DNA of 55,761 nt from an uncultured Lachnospiraceae bacterium (GTDB lineage: Bacteria; Bacillota; Clostridia; Lachnospirales; Lachnospiraceae). Under the pieces are notes generated by a model, which was not told the DNA's origin, did not search any database, and saw nothing but the letters and a program-made list of their open reading frames with translations. Shown piece by piece: positions 8,453-16,733 of this stretch. Each line of letters begins with the position of its first letter. The first letter of the stretch is position 1. Both the position numbers and the translations under genes were made by a program. The stretch is taken from assembly GCA_910588295.1 (NCBI GenBank), contig CAJUQO010000015.1, positions 1-55,761 of the forward strand, in the 5' to 3' direction.

Positions 8453-9064
8453 CTACTTCTTCAAAAACTGCTTGTCAAACTCCGCATTAAAATAGTAAAA
8501 ATTCTTTTCATCCAGCTTTTCTTTCGTCATCTCCAGGGCTTCCCCAAACCTTTGGAAATGCACGACCTCCCGGGCCCGTAGGAACTTTAACGGCTCGCGC
8601 ACATCCGGCTCGTGGATGACCCGAAGCAGATTTTCATAGACCGTCCGGGCTTTCTGCTCGGCGGCCAGATTCTCGTGAAGGTCTGTGAGGGCGTCCCCCT
8701 TGGACTGGAACTCCAGGGAGGTGAAGGGTACGCCCGCCGCGGCCTGGGGCCATAGCGCGGCGGTATGGTCTACATAGTAGGGGGCGAATCCGGCGTCCAC
8801 GACCTCTTCCTCACTGAGATTTTTTGTGAGCTGGTAAACCATGGCGCAGATGATCTCCATATGCCCCAGTTCCTCCGTGCCGATGTCTGTCAGCAGGCCG
8901 CCGACGGCCTTGACAGGCATGGAATACCGCTGGGCCAGATAACGCATAGAGGCGGACAGTTCGCCGTCGGGCCCTCCGTACTGGGTGATGATCAGCTTGG
9001 CTGTCTGCGGGCAGGTCTTGGCAATTTTCACCGGATACTGCAGTCTTTTCTCGTAACACCACAT
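8453..9064 (-). CDS. cotJC: Spore coat protein CotJC (manganese-catalase family)
   Basis: 203 residues starting MWCYEKRLQYPVK, the usual CotJC start. The ATG at 9064 overlaps the TGA of the upstream gene (TGATG), with a GGGGGGA ribosome site inside that gene. CotJC belongs to the di-manganese catalase family: ferritin-like helices carry E and H ligands (IGTEELGHMEII, LAAEQKARTVYENLL, REVVHFQRF). The protein sits in the inner spore coat and may protect against peroxide. The start was moved downstream from a longer open frame because of the overlap and the conserved N-terminus. Confidence 0.92.
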   Translation of the reverse strand: MWCYEKRLQYPVKIAKTCPQTAKLIITQYGGPDGELSASMRYLAQRYSMPVKAVGGLLTDIGTEELGHMEIICAMVYQLTKNLSEEEVVDAGFAPYYVDHTAALWPQAAAGVPFTSLEFQSKGDALTDLHENLAAEQKARTVYENLLRVIHEPDVREPLKFLRAREVVHFQRFGEALEMTKEKLDEKNFYYFNAEFDKQFLKK

Positions 9065-9489
9065 CAGATATTCCCCCCTTCCCACGGCGCCGGGCCCTCG
9101 TCCCAGCAATATTTCTGTTCAGCGCAGTTCCCTGTAACAATAGAACTCTGCGTCAGCGGGTAATGGCTGTGGGCAAATTCGGAGAGCTGGTTCAGCCGTT
9201 CCTGTAAAAGCTTCCGGTACAGACTCTGCCCTTTGGGACAATCCGGATGGGTGTCCAGATATAGGGTCAGGTCGTTAATCATGAATCCGATGCAGCTGAT
9301 CTGGAAAAGATCCCTGGCGGCGGGGTCGGTTTCCGCGGCACAGGAACCGCCGTCGTCAGCTTTGTAAAAAGGCAGATTCAGATTCGGGAAAATAGTACCC
9401 TCGCACAGAGATTTCTCCGGCGTGTAGACCTCGTCCCATTCCTGTACGGGGACAGAGGCAATGGCCAGACTTGAGGTTTGCTTTAGCAT
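9064..9489 (-). CDS. cotJA-cotJB: Fused spore coat proteins CotJA and CotJB
   Basis: A 141-residue protein. Residues about 10-40 (VPVQEWDEVYTPEKSLCEGTI, split by the end of the motif) match CotJA. Residues about 68-120 (FMINDLTLYLDTHPDCP, then QLSEFAHSHYPLT) match CotJB. In most spore formers these are two genes, cotJA and cotJB, ahead of cotJC; here one frame carries both. The ATG at 9489 follows AAAGGAGTGATT, and a more upstream ATG lacks a ribosome site. The Cys-containing tail (NCAEQKYCWDEG) is extra. It is coupled to cotJC by TGATG. Expression in the mother cell is expected but no promoter was identified with confidence. Confidence 0.82.
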   Translation of the reverse strand: MLKQTSSLAIASVPVQEWDEVYTPEKSLCEGTIFPNLNLPFYKADDGGSCAAETDPAARDLFQISCIGFMINDLTLYLDTHPDCPKGQSLYRKLLQERLNQLSEFAHSHYPLTQSSIVTGNCAEQKYCWDEGPAPWEGGNI

Positions 9490-9966
9490 ATAATCACTCC
9501 TTTCATTATTATATAACAGCAAAAAAAGCATGTTTTCTGCGTAACTGTGACACTATTAGCATTGTCATAAAATGTCGGTTCATGTAAGCCAAATGCAGGC
9601 GTTTTTGGGAAAAAACGGACATGTAGAAAACCGTGAAAAGAATAAAAAAACATGAAAATCCTGCCCGTGGGAGCGGAAAAAAGTTGAAATATGCAGAAAA
9701 ATTGAGGAATTTGGAATAAAAAATCAAGTTTCCCCAACAAAAAAAATTTGAGAAAAAACCGCAGAATAAAATCGAACTGTCGCAAAATGAAGAAAGTTGT
9801 CGGTCGATTTTTCGGTTTATTCGGACGCTGCACTTGAATTGGATAAGGGTCAAAACTATAATTTAAACTGTATACGGCGCAGAGAAATCTGCGGGGCGCC
9901 CCTCATCTTTTGAAAACCATGCGGCTGTGAAAAACAGCCGCAGCCAATCCAAGCTGGAGGAAAAAT
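9490..9966. promoter_or_regulatory. AT-rich intergenic region between cotJ operon and spo0A
   Basis: 477 bp without a supported gene. It contains an inverted repeat TGACA-N10-TGTCA (9548-9567) some 60-80 bases before the cotJ start, a CGTTTTT/AAAAACG hairpin near 9599-9616, and a strong rightward promoter at 9834-9862. Several TGTCG-containing stretches (near 9573, 9778, 9798) resemble, but do not match, the Spo0A box TGTCGAA. Open frames on the minus strand here are low-complexity Phe-rich products of A-rich DNA and are not genes. Confidence 0.5.
9834..9862 (+). promoter_or_regulatory. SigmaA-type promoter of spo0A
   Basis: TTGAAT (9834-9839), 17-base spacer, perfect TATAAT (9857-9862), about 100 bases before the ATG. 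Confidence 0.65.
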
Positions 9967-10764
9967 ATGGAAAAAATTGAAGTCGCGATTGCCGATGATA
10001 ATGAGCGCATGATACATATGCTGGGCTCCATGATCGAAAGCGACAATGAATTGGAACTCGTGGGACAGGCAGACAACGGAAAGGACATCTACGATATTAT
10101 CAAAGAGAAAGAGCCGGATGTTGTACTGCTGGACATAATTATGCCAAAAGAGGACGGGCTTACAGTCATGGAACGGATCAACCGGGATGATTCCATGAAA
10201 AAGCACCCCGTGTTTATCGTCGTATCGGCGGTGAGCCAGGAGAGGATTACCGAAGACGCCTTTAACCTTGGTGCATATTACTACATTTTAAAACCATTTG
10301 ATAATGACATGGTTCTCAGGCGTATCAAAAATCTGAAGCATGGCGTGCGTGGCAGCGTTCCCAAACTGGCCGCGAAATCCAGCTCGGAGCATGTGATGCA
10401 GCTTTTGGAACGCAATCTGGAAATGGACGTAACAAATGTAATCCATGAGATTGGCGTTCCCGCCCATATCAAAGGGTATCAGTATCTTAGAGACGCGATC
10501 ATCATGTCGGTTAACGACATGGAGATGCTGAATTCGATCACGAAAATTCTGTATCCCACGATTGCCAAAAAACACCAGACCACGCCAAGCCGAGTGGAGC
10601 GGGCCATACGCCACGCCATTGAGGTGGCCTGGAGCAGAGGAAAACTGGATGCTATCGATGAAATGTTCGGCTACACCGTTAATTCCGGTAAGGGCAAACC
10701 CACAAACTCGGAGTTCATCGCTTTGATCGCGGATAAGATACGGCTGGAGTATCGCACACTTTAG
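9967..10764 (+). CDS. spo0A: Sporulation master regulator Spo0A
   Basis: A 265-residue response regulator that commits the cell to endospore formation. The receiver domain (1-125) has the acidic pocket D10-D11, phospho-acceptor D56 in VVLLDIIMP and the conserved Lys in YYILKPF. The C-terminal effector domain (about 150-265) shows the Spo0A-specific stretches GVPAHIKGYQYLRDAI, TPSRVERAIRHAIEVAW and the ending IALIADKIRLEYR. AGCTGGAGGAAAAAT precedes the ATG. It is usually found beside spoIVB; here the upstream neighbour is the divergent cotJ operon and the downstream gene is glgA. Confidence 0.98.
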   Translation: MEKIEVAIADDNERMIHMLGSMIESDNELELVGQADNGKDIYDIIKEKEPDVVLLDIIMPKEDGLTVMERINRDDSMKKHPVFIVVSAVSQERITEDAFNLGAYYYILKPFDNDMVLRRIKNLKHGVRGSVPKLAAKSSSEHVMQLLERNLEMDVTNVIHEIGVPAHIKGYQYLRDAIIMSVNDMEMLNSITKILYPTIAKKHQTTPSRVERAIRHAIEVAWSRGKLDAIDEMFGYTVNSGKGKPTNSEFIALIADKIRLEYRTL

Positions 10765-10768
10765 AATT

Positions 10769-10870
10769 TTGTATTTTGAAGCAGATTTTTACGATTTGCA
10801 CAGGGAATATACGGATATGTTGGATCGTTACGAAGATAACACTTTATTTTGGCAGATGAATGAGGTATAA
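10769..10870 (+). CDS. Possible small protein between spo0A and glgA
   Basis: A 33-codon frame with TTG start at 10769 (inner ATG at 10817) encodes an acidic, aromatic-rich peptide containing YDLHREYTDMLDRYEDNT and ending FWQMNEV. The composition looks protein-like. No good ribosome site lies before the TTG, and its end overlaps the TATAAT-like box at 10866-10871. It may be a remnant or a short coupled gene. Low confidence. Confidence 0.2.
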   Translation: MYFEADFYDLHREYTDMLDRYEDNTLFWQMNEV

Positions 10871-10906
10871 TAATGACAAATTTATGAAGAAAAACGGAGG
10901 TTTTTT

Positions 10907-12352
10907 ATGAAAAATATACTTTTTGCAGCCTCAGAGTCAACCCCTTTCATCAAAACAGGGGGGCTTGCAGACGTAGTAGGTTCTCTGCCAAAATATTTTC
11001 CGAAAGAATATTTTGATGTGCGGGTAGTCATTCCCAAATATGCGGCTATCCGGCAGGAATTTAAGGATCAGATGCGGTACGTCACGAATTTCTATATGGA
11101 TCTGAACTGGCGGCAGCAGTATGTAGGTATTTTTGAAATGGAATATGAAGGTGTCAAGTTCTATTTCATTGATAATGAAGAGCATTTCAGCGGAGGCGGG
11201 ATCTACGCGGGCATGCCCTGGGATCTGGAAAAATACGCGTTCTTTTCCAAAGCCGTACTGTCCATTTTACCGGTGGTTGGTTTTCATCCGGAGATCATTC
11301 ACTGCCATGACTGGCAGACCGGCCTGATTCCTGTGTATCTGAAAGAACGTTTTGCGGCCGATGAGTATTACCGCAGCATCAAGTCGATCATGACGATCCA
11401 CAACCTGAAATTCCAGGGTGTTTGGAATATACCGACAGTGAAGAGCATTACCGGGCTTTCCAGCTATTTCTTTACACCGGACAAGCTGGAGAAAGATCAC
11501 GATGCCAATTATCTGAAAGGCGGCCTGGTGTATGCCGATGCTATCACCACTGTGAGCAATACCTATGCGGAGGAGATCAAGACGCCGTTCTATGGAGAAG
11601 GGCTGGACGGGCTGATGAATGCCCGCAGCAACAGCCTCAGGGGTATTGTGAACGGTTTAGATTACGATGAGTGGAATCCGGCGACCGACAGTTTTCTTAC
11701 GAAGAATTTTTCGGTCAGCAATTTCAGGAAGGAGAAAGTGAAAAATAAGACGGATCTGCAAAAGAGGCTGGGCCTCGCTGTGGACCCCAAAGTCATGATG
11801 ATCGGCGTGGTATCCCGTCTGACGGATCAGAAAGGTTTTGACCTGATCGCCTACATCATGGATGAATTATGCCAGGACAGCATCCAGCTCGTGGTGCTGG
11901 GTACAGGCGAGGAACGTTATGAAAATATGTTCCGTCATTTTGCATGGAAATACGATCAGAAGGTATCCGCGAATATTTATTACTCCAATGAGCTTTCGCA
12001 TCAGATCTACGGTTCCTGCGATGCTTTCCTTATGCCGTCGTTGTTTGAACCCTGCGGTTTGAGCCAGCTCATGAGCCTGCGGTACGGCACGGTGCCCATC
12101 GTGCGCGAGACGGGCGGGCTGAAAGATACGGTGGAGCCTTACAATGAATTTGAGGGAACCGGTACAGGTTTTAGTTTTACCAATTACAATGCCCATGAGA
12201 TGCTGGGCGCTATTCGGTACGCGGAACAAATTTACTATGACCACAAAAAAGACTGGAATAAGATGGTGGAGCGGGGGATGAAGGCTGATTTTTCCTGGGA
12301 GAATTCGGCAAAGCAATATGAGGAAATGTATACCTGGCTGGCCGGGTATTAG
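10907..12352 (+). CDS. glgA: Glycogen synthase (ADP-glucose type)
   Basis: A 481-residue GT5 glycosyltransferase that extends alpha-1,4-glucan chains from ADP-glucose. The N-terminal substrate signature KTGGLADVVGSLP is at residues 16-28. The C-terminal Rossmann half shows MPSLFEPCGLSQL and the RETGGLKDTVEPYN loop, with catalytic Glu in the first. ACGGAGGTTTTTT precedes the ATG, with a TATAAT at 10866-10871. It is a solitary gene ended by the terminator at 12382; no glgC, glgD or glgB lies nearby. Glycogen storage before sporulation is common in Clostridia, which may explain the position next to spo0A. Confidence 0.96.
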   Translation: MKNILFAASESTPFIKTGGLADVVGSLPKYFPKEYFDVRVVIPKYAAIRQEFKDQMRYVTNFYMDLNWRQQYVGIFEMEYEGVKFYFIDNEEHFSGGGIYAGMPWDLEKYAFFSKAVLSILPVVGFHPEIIHCHDWQTGLIPVYLKERFAADEYYRSIKSIMTIHNLKFQGVWNIPTVKSITGLSSYFFTPDKLEKDHDANYLKGGLVYADAITTVSNTYAEEIKTPFYGEGLDGLMNARSNSLRGIVNGLDYDEWNPATDSFLTKNFSVSNFRKEKVKNKTDLQKRLGLAVDPKVMMIGVVSRLTDQKGFDLIAYIMDELCQDSIQLVVLGTGEERYENMFRHFAWKYDQKVSANIYYSNELSHQIYGSCDAFLMPSLFEPCGLSQLMSLRYGTVPIVRETGGLKDTVEPYNEFEGTGTGFSFTNYNAHEMLGAIRYAEQIYYDHKKDWNKMVERGMKADFSWENSAKQYEEMYTWLAGY

Positions 12353-12381
12353 GAAATATCTGAAAACATAGGATAATTGAT

Positions 12382-12417
12382 AAAAACGGGACATAATGAT
12401 GGTGTCCCGTTTTTTTG
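12382..12417 (+). terminator. Intrinsic terminator after glgA
   Basis: AAAACGGGACA pairs with TGTCCCGTTTT around a 9-base loop, followed by a run of T. Confidence 0.85.
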
Positions 12418-12448
12418 ATGAAAACTGTTTACAAAAAATTGTATCCAG

Positions 12449-12477
12449 GAACCAATTATATTTAAAAATATTGGTTC
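12449..12477. promoter_or_regulatory. Candidate operator of the TRAP operon, GAACCAAT-N13-ATTGGTTC
   Basis: A perfect 8-base inverted repeat with 21-base start-to-start spacing (two helical turns). It lies about 30 bases upstream of an extended -10 element and covers roughly -71 to -43 of the expected start. This is the usual place for an activator at a promoter with a poor -35 box. The same element with identical spacing occurs at 5065-5093. Confidence 0.6.
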
Positions 12478-12506
12478 AACGATGGAAGAACCCATATATT
12501 TTGCTT

Positions 12507-12514
12507 GATATAAT
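12507..12514 (+). promoter_or_regulatory. Extended -10 promoter of the TRAP operon
   Basis: TGATATAAT (12506/12507-12514) fits TGnTATAAT. The expected -35 position (12486-12491, AAGAAC) is poor, so the promoter probably needs an activator bound at 12449-12477. Confidence 0.55.
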
Positions 12515-12547
12515 ACAACTATCAAAAACAAACGGAGGGAAAATCAA

Positions 12548-13621
12548 ATGAAAAACAGGATGATCAGTGCATTGTTGAGCATGGCTTTGGTTACTTCTAT
12601 GCTGATGGGATGTGGATCAGATACTTCAAAAAACACGGCGGCATCTGATCCTTCCGTGAGTACGGATCTGGAGTCTTATGATTTCAGCCAGGATGAAAAG
12701 GTCGTACTTACTGCGGGCGGCATACAGTCCGCAGAGGATACGGTAACGCTGGCCATGGAAAAAATGGCTGAACTGGCCAGTGAAAAATCAGGAGGAACCA
12801 TTCAGATCTCTGTATCTCCGGCCGCGCAGCTTGGAGACGCAACAAGCCAGATGGAGGCGGTATCTCTGGGTACGCAGGAGATATTTGTGGATGCAAGTTC
12901 CTGGCTCTCTACCTTTGTGGATGATGCGTTGGTAACGTCCATGTTCTTTCTTTTCCGGGATGAAGACCATTTTTCCCGGTTTCTGCAAAGTGATATAGAG
13001 AGAGAATTTGAAGATCAGCTGGCAGATAAGGAAGGCGTCCGTGTGATCGCAAACAACTGGCAAAGAAGCCCGCGTTCCATTGTCTGTAAAAAGCAGATCA
13101 ATTCCCTGGATGACCTTGCAGGTATGAAGATGAGAGTCCCGGATATCAAAACATACATGGAATCGGCAGGGGCGCTTGGCCTTGGTACTGCACAGGTGGC
13201 CTGGGGAGAAACATATCTGGCTATTCAGCAGGGCGTCGTAGATTCCTGTGAATCTCCCATGGATTCTATTTATACCATGAAGTTTTATGAGACCACAAAA
13301 CATGTTGTGGAGACAGAACACATCCGGGATTCAGTTATGGTATATATGAATGAGAGTATTTTGGGAGGACTCAGCGCCGGTCAGCAGCAGGCTTTAAAGG
13401 AGGCTGCACAGGAAGCCGGCGAATGGTATACAGAGCAGGTGAAGGAAGCCTCTACAGAGTGTAAAAAAATCATGGAGGATGAGGGTACCGTATTTGATTC
13501 GCTTTCAGAAAAACTTATCCAGTCTATGGCAGAGGTAGTTGCCGCCAGGGCAGAAGAACTGGAAAAAGAAGGCTTGTGGTCTGAAGGGTTATTTGCAAAA
13601 ATCCAGGCTATCGGACAATAG
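12548..13621 (+). CDS. TRAP transporter solute-binding lipoprotein (DctP family)
   Basis: A 357-residue extracytoplasmic receptor. The signal peptide ends in lipobox SMLMGC with Cys22 as lipid anchor. The DctP fold is shown by EKSGGTIQISVSPAAQLGD, by GMKMRVPDIKTYMESAGALG (with the Arg that usually clamps the substrate carboxylate) and by AIQQGVVDSCESPMDS. An AACGGAGGG ribosome site precedes the ATG. It is followed by the small and large permeases and a URO-D-fold gene in one operon. Substrates are typically organic acids. The CdaR regulator and glycerate kinase downstream point to a sugar acid or similar, by inference. Confidence 0.92.
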   Translation: MKNRMISALLSMALVTSMLMGCGSDTSKNTAASDPSVSTDLESYDFSQDEKVVLTAGGIQSAEDTVTLAMEKMAELASEKSGGTIQISVSPAAQLGDATSQMEAVSLGTQEIFVDASSWLSTFVDDALVTSMFFLFRDEDHFSRFLQSDIEREFEDQLADKEGVRVIANNWQRSPRSIVCKKQINSLDDLAGMKMRVPDIKTYMESAGALGLGTAQVAWGETYLAIQQGVVDSCESPMDSIYTMKFYETTKHVVETEHIRDSVMVYMNESILGGLSAGQQQALKEAAQEAGEWYTEQVKEASTECKKIMEDEGTVFDSLSEKLIQSMAEVVAARAEELEKEGLWSEGLFAKIQAIGQ

Positions 13622-13660
13622 ATTGTATTCTCAGAATTTGCAGGATAGAAAGGAGAAGGA

Positions 13661-14146
13661 ATGGAAAAGCTGAAAAAAATTCTGCGGTTTTTGGGAAATG
13701 TACAGTGGTGGATAGGAGTAATGTGTCTGCTGTTGATTGTTGTTTCTGTTTCCGCAGGTGTATTTTGCAGAAAAGTATTAAACAGTCCCTTAGACTGGGT
13801 AGAGGAATTATGTACATTCCTGTTTATTTGGCTGGCATTCAGTGGCGCAAGCGTTGCAGCCATGAATGGGAAGCATGTTTGTGCAGACTTTTTTACCGGA
13901 CGGTTATCAGCAGAGGGTCAGAATAAACTGTTTATCGTTCAGCGGGTTATTATGCTGATCCTGTTGGCCTTAATGTTTGTCAGCGCAGTTTGTTTACAGC
14001 CAAAAATGACAGGCCATTCCAGTACCAGTTTAGGTATAACCAAAAATATGTATTATTTTCCCATTCTATTTAGCTCGCTGTATATGTTTTTGATTTATGG
14101 TGTGGAGTTAGTTGAACATATACAAAAACTGAAAATAAAAAAATAA
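13661..14146 (+). CDS. TRAP transporter small permease (DctQ family)
   Basis: 161 residues with four membrane segments. The DctQ-typical stretch NSPLDWVEELCTFLFIWLAF is around residues 44-63 and NGKHVCADFF follows. It pairs with the large permease 15 bp downstream to form the membrane part of a sodium-driven TRAP importer. AGGAGAAGG lies before the ATG. Confidence 0.9.
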   Translation: MEKLKKILRFLGNVQWWIGVMCLLLIVVSVSAGVFCRKVLNSPLDWVEELCTFLFIWLAFSGASVAAMNGKHVCADFFTGRLSAEGQNKLFIVQRVIMLILLALMFVSAVCLQPKMTGHSSTSLGITKNMYYFPILFSSLYMFLIYGVELVEHIQKLKIKK

Positions 14147-14161
14147 AAGAGAGGAGCCAAT

Positions 14162-15457
14162 ATGGGATTAAAAATTCTGATACTTGTAGCTGTATTTCTG
14201 ATGCTGCTGTTTCTCGGTGTTCCTGTAGCGTTTGCCCTTGGCGTTCCTGGTATTGTTTATCTGATTATGCAGGGAGGCAGTGTTCCCCTGACCAACTTGT
14301 CACATTCTATGACGACGCCATTGTTTTCTTATGTATTGATCGCATTGCCGGCGTTTTTGCTGTCTGGTCGTATGATGAATAGCGGAGGAGTTACCAGCAG
14401 GCTTTTTGATGCGGCGCTGGCTTTGGTAGGACGTTTCCGTGGCGGCTTAGCTTATGCGAATGTTTTGGCCAGTATGATGTTTGCCTCCATGTCCGGTACC
14501 GCTGTAGGAGACACCGGCGGACTGGGAGCGATTGAAATGCAAATGATGAGTGAAGCCGGTTATAAAAAATCTTTTTCTGCCGGTATTACGGCGGCTTCTT
14601 CTGTTATTGGCCCATTGATTCCGCCATCTGTGGCCATGGTAGTGCTGGGTTCGTCCGCGGGTATCTCTACGGGCAAGCTGTTTCTGGGCGGTCTGATTCC
14701 GGGCGTAATCATGGGACTGGCCTTGATGGTATCTGTTTTTTTGCAGGCCCGTTTTACAACAGAAGGGAAAAACTGGCCTGTATATAAAGTGCCTGCCAGA
14801 GAAGTACCCGTGAAACTGCTGAAGGCAATTCCGGCGCTTTGTTCACCGCTGATTATTCTGGGCGGGATCACCACGGGGATTTTTACCCCCACAGAAGCGG
14901 CTGTTATCTGTATTGATTACTCCATCATTTTGGGACTTATATACAAAGAGATGACCTTAAAAAGCTTTTTTAAAGTATTAAAAGATACTGTGGAGACTGC
15001 GGGAGAATTTATGCTGATTATCGCTGTCGCCGGTTTCTTTACATGGGTTATTACGAAAATTGGCCTTGCTACCGTGCTGACAAATATACTGATGCCGCTG
15101 TATAATGTGGGGCCTCTTCTGGTTGTGCTTGTGCTGGCCGTTCTTCTTGTGATCATAGGCTGTTTTATGGACACTACCGCGGCGATTTTGCTGGTGACGC
15201 CAATCTTTTTTCCCATCATTAACCAGATGGGGATCGATCCGGTTTATTTTGGCGTTATGATGACCGTGGCTTTGATCTCCGGTATTGTTACTCCGCCTTT
15301 TGGTATTTGCCTGTTTGTAATGTCTGATGTTTCGCAGCTGCCAGTGTCCGTTATAACGAAAGAATGTGCAAAATATCTGCCGGCAATGTTTGCTGTACTG
15401 TTTATAATCATTCTTTTCCCTGGCTTATCGACCTGGCTGCCAGGGCTGTTTTATTAA
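14162..15457 (+). CDS. TRAP transporter large permease (DctM family)
   Basis: 431 residues, about 12 membrane segments, full family length. Signatures include GVPVAFALGVPG at the start, the SGTAVGDTGGLGAIEMQ loop and the IGPLIPPSVAMVVLGS hairpin. The second half repeats them with FMDTTAAILLVTPIFFPI and GIVTPPFGICLFV. It is the transport channel of the DctPQM system, with a GAGAGGAG ribosome site. The next gene starts 63 bp downstream without a terminator, so the operon continues. Confidence 0.95.
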   Translation: MGLKILILVAVFLMLLFLGVPVAFALGVPGIVYLIMQGGSVPLTNLSHSMTTPLFSYVLIALPAFLLSGRMMNSGGVTSRLFDAALALVGRFRGGLAYANVLASMMFASMSGTAVGDTGGLGAIEMQMMSEAGYKKSFSAGITAASSVIGPLIPPSVAMVVLGSSAGISTGKLFLGGLIPGVIMGLALMVSVFLQARFTTEGKNWPVYKVPAREVPVKLLKAIPALCSPLIILGGITTGIFTPTEAAVICIDYSIILGLIYKEMTLKSFFKVLKDTVETAGEFMLIIAVAGFFTWVITKIGLATVLTNILMPLYNVGPLLVVLVLAVLLVIIGCFMDTTAAILLVTPIFFPIINQMGIDPVYFGVMMTVALISGIVTPPFGICLFVMSDVSQLPVSVITKECAKYLPAMFAVLFIIILFPGLSTWLPGLFY

Positions 15458-15520
15458 ATCAAACGTAACTGTTCAGTACCTTCACAGTTACAATCAAACA
15501 GAGAATGAAGGAGGAAAACT

Positions 15521-16723
15521 ATGATGACCCCGAAAGAAAGAATATTGGCTACACTGAGAGGAGAGCCTACCGATACGCTGCCCTTTGTGCCGCGTATTGA
15601 CAATTGGTTTTATGCGCAGCAGGCGCAGGGAACACTTCCGGATAATTTAAAGAATGCGACGCTTCAGGAAATGGTGGATGAACTGGGAATCGGTTATCAT
15701 TCTATTATTCCCAATTTTAAAGGCTGGCGCGAGGGCGGGTATGGAGATCTTCATGTCGGCTTGGGAATCTATGATCTGGCGCTTACGCCCTGGCATGTTG
15801 AAATTCACAATGTGGGCGTGTCCTCAGAGAGAAGTCCGAACGGTCATCTGCGTGTGCGGTATGACACGCCGAAAGGAACAGTTACTACCGAGGTGGTTTA
15901 TACGGATGAAATGAGAAAAAATGGAATCACGCTGTATGTGATCACGAAACACGCCATGGAAGATTCTGATGATTATGAGGCTGTATCATACATATTTGAA
16001 AACATGGAAGTGGTTCCTGATTATGACAGATATGCAGAATACAGAGAAAACGTGGTTGGTGACCGGGGCGTGGCAGTAGCCCTGTCGGCCATGTGGGCGT
16101 CCGGCGGACATTATCTCATTAAAGAACTTATGGGGTTTGAAGATTTTTACGCGGAACGCATGGGAGATCCTGACGCAATGGACGAAATGGCAGAAAAATT
16201 GCAGCCCGCCTGTGACCGTATGTTTGAAGCTGCCTTAAACAGTCCGGCAGAAGTGATCTTATCCGGAGCCAACTATGACTTTACCTTCACTACACCGGAT
16301 GTAGTGCGTGATTATGTGGTTCCTTCTTTGAAAGAGCAATCCATGCGCGCGCACCAGAAAGGAAAGTATGTGGCCACGCATACAGATGGAGATAACACCA
16401 TGTTGCTTCCTCTGTATAAACAAAGCGGAATAGATATTGCGGATTCCATATGTCCGGCGCCGATGACAAAAATTCCCTTAAAAGATACGATAGACATTTT
16501 TGATCATAAGATTACTATTTGGGGAGGTGTTCCCTCTACTGCATTGGTCAAAGATTGTACTACAGACCGGGAATTTGCTGCCATTGTAGATCAGACACTG
16601 GAAGATATCGGCAGAGGAGACCATTTTATTGTGTCCGTTGCGGATACCTTACCGGCGGCGGCTGATTTTGAGCGTTTCATGTATCTGAAGAAAAAAATAG
16701 AAGAATTTGGACCTGTGAGATAA
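15521..16723 (+). CDS. URO-D-fold family protein with HxD in place of HxC
   Basis: A 400-residue uroporphyrinogen-decarboxylase-family protein beginning MTPKERILATLRGEPTDTLP, typical of catabolic URO-D-like proteins. Where the locus 5356 protein has HSCGK, this one reads H287-T-D289-GD, so the first zinc Cys is Asp. A methyltransferase of the MtaA type would normally keep that Cys. The enzyme may use another metal set or act as a different lyase or transferase. The start could also be the second ATG (15524); AAGGAGGAAAACT precedes both. It is the last gene of the TRAP operon and ends 10 bp from the convergent CdaR gene. Confidence 0.8.
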   Translation: MMTPKERILATLRGEPTDTLPFVPRIDNWFYAQQAQGTLPDNLKNATLQEMVDELGIGYHSIIPNFKGWREGGYGDLHVGLGIYDLALTPWHVEIHNVGVSSERSPNGHLRVRYDTPKGTVTTEVVYTDEMRKNGITLYVITKHAMEDSDDYEAVSYIFENMEVVPDYDRYAEYRENVVGDRGVAVALSAMWASGGHYLIKELMGFEDFYAERMGDPDAMDEMAEKLQPACDRMFEAALNSPAEVILSGANYDFTFTTPDVVRDYVVPSLKEQSMRAHQKGKYVATHTDGDNTMLLPLYKQSGIDIADSICPAPMTKIPLKDTIDIFDHKITIWGGVPSTALVKDCTTDREFAAIVDQTLEDIGRGDHFIVSVADTLPAAADFERFMYLKKKIEEFGPVR

Positions 16724-16733
16724 TGTCCGGATT

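Noticed and set aside
9573..9804. TGTCG-containing sites as Spo0A boxes
   Set aside because: None matches TGTCGAA fully; similarity is too short to claim autoregulation.
9509..9853. Phe-rich minus-strand frame between cotJ and spo0A
   Set aside because: Low-complexity product of A-rich intergenic DNA; it spans the spo0A promoter and has no ribosome site.
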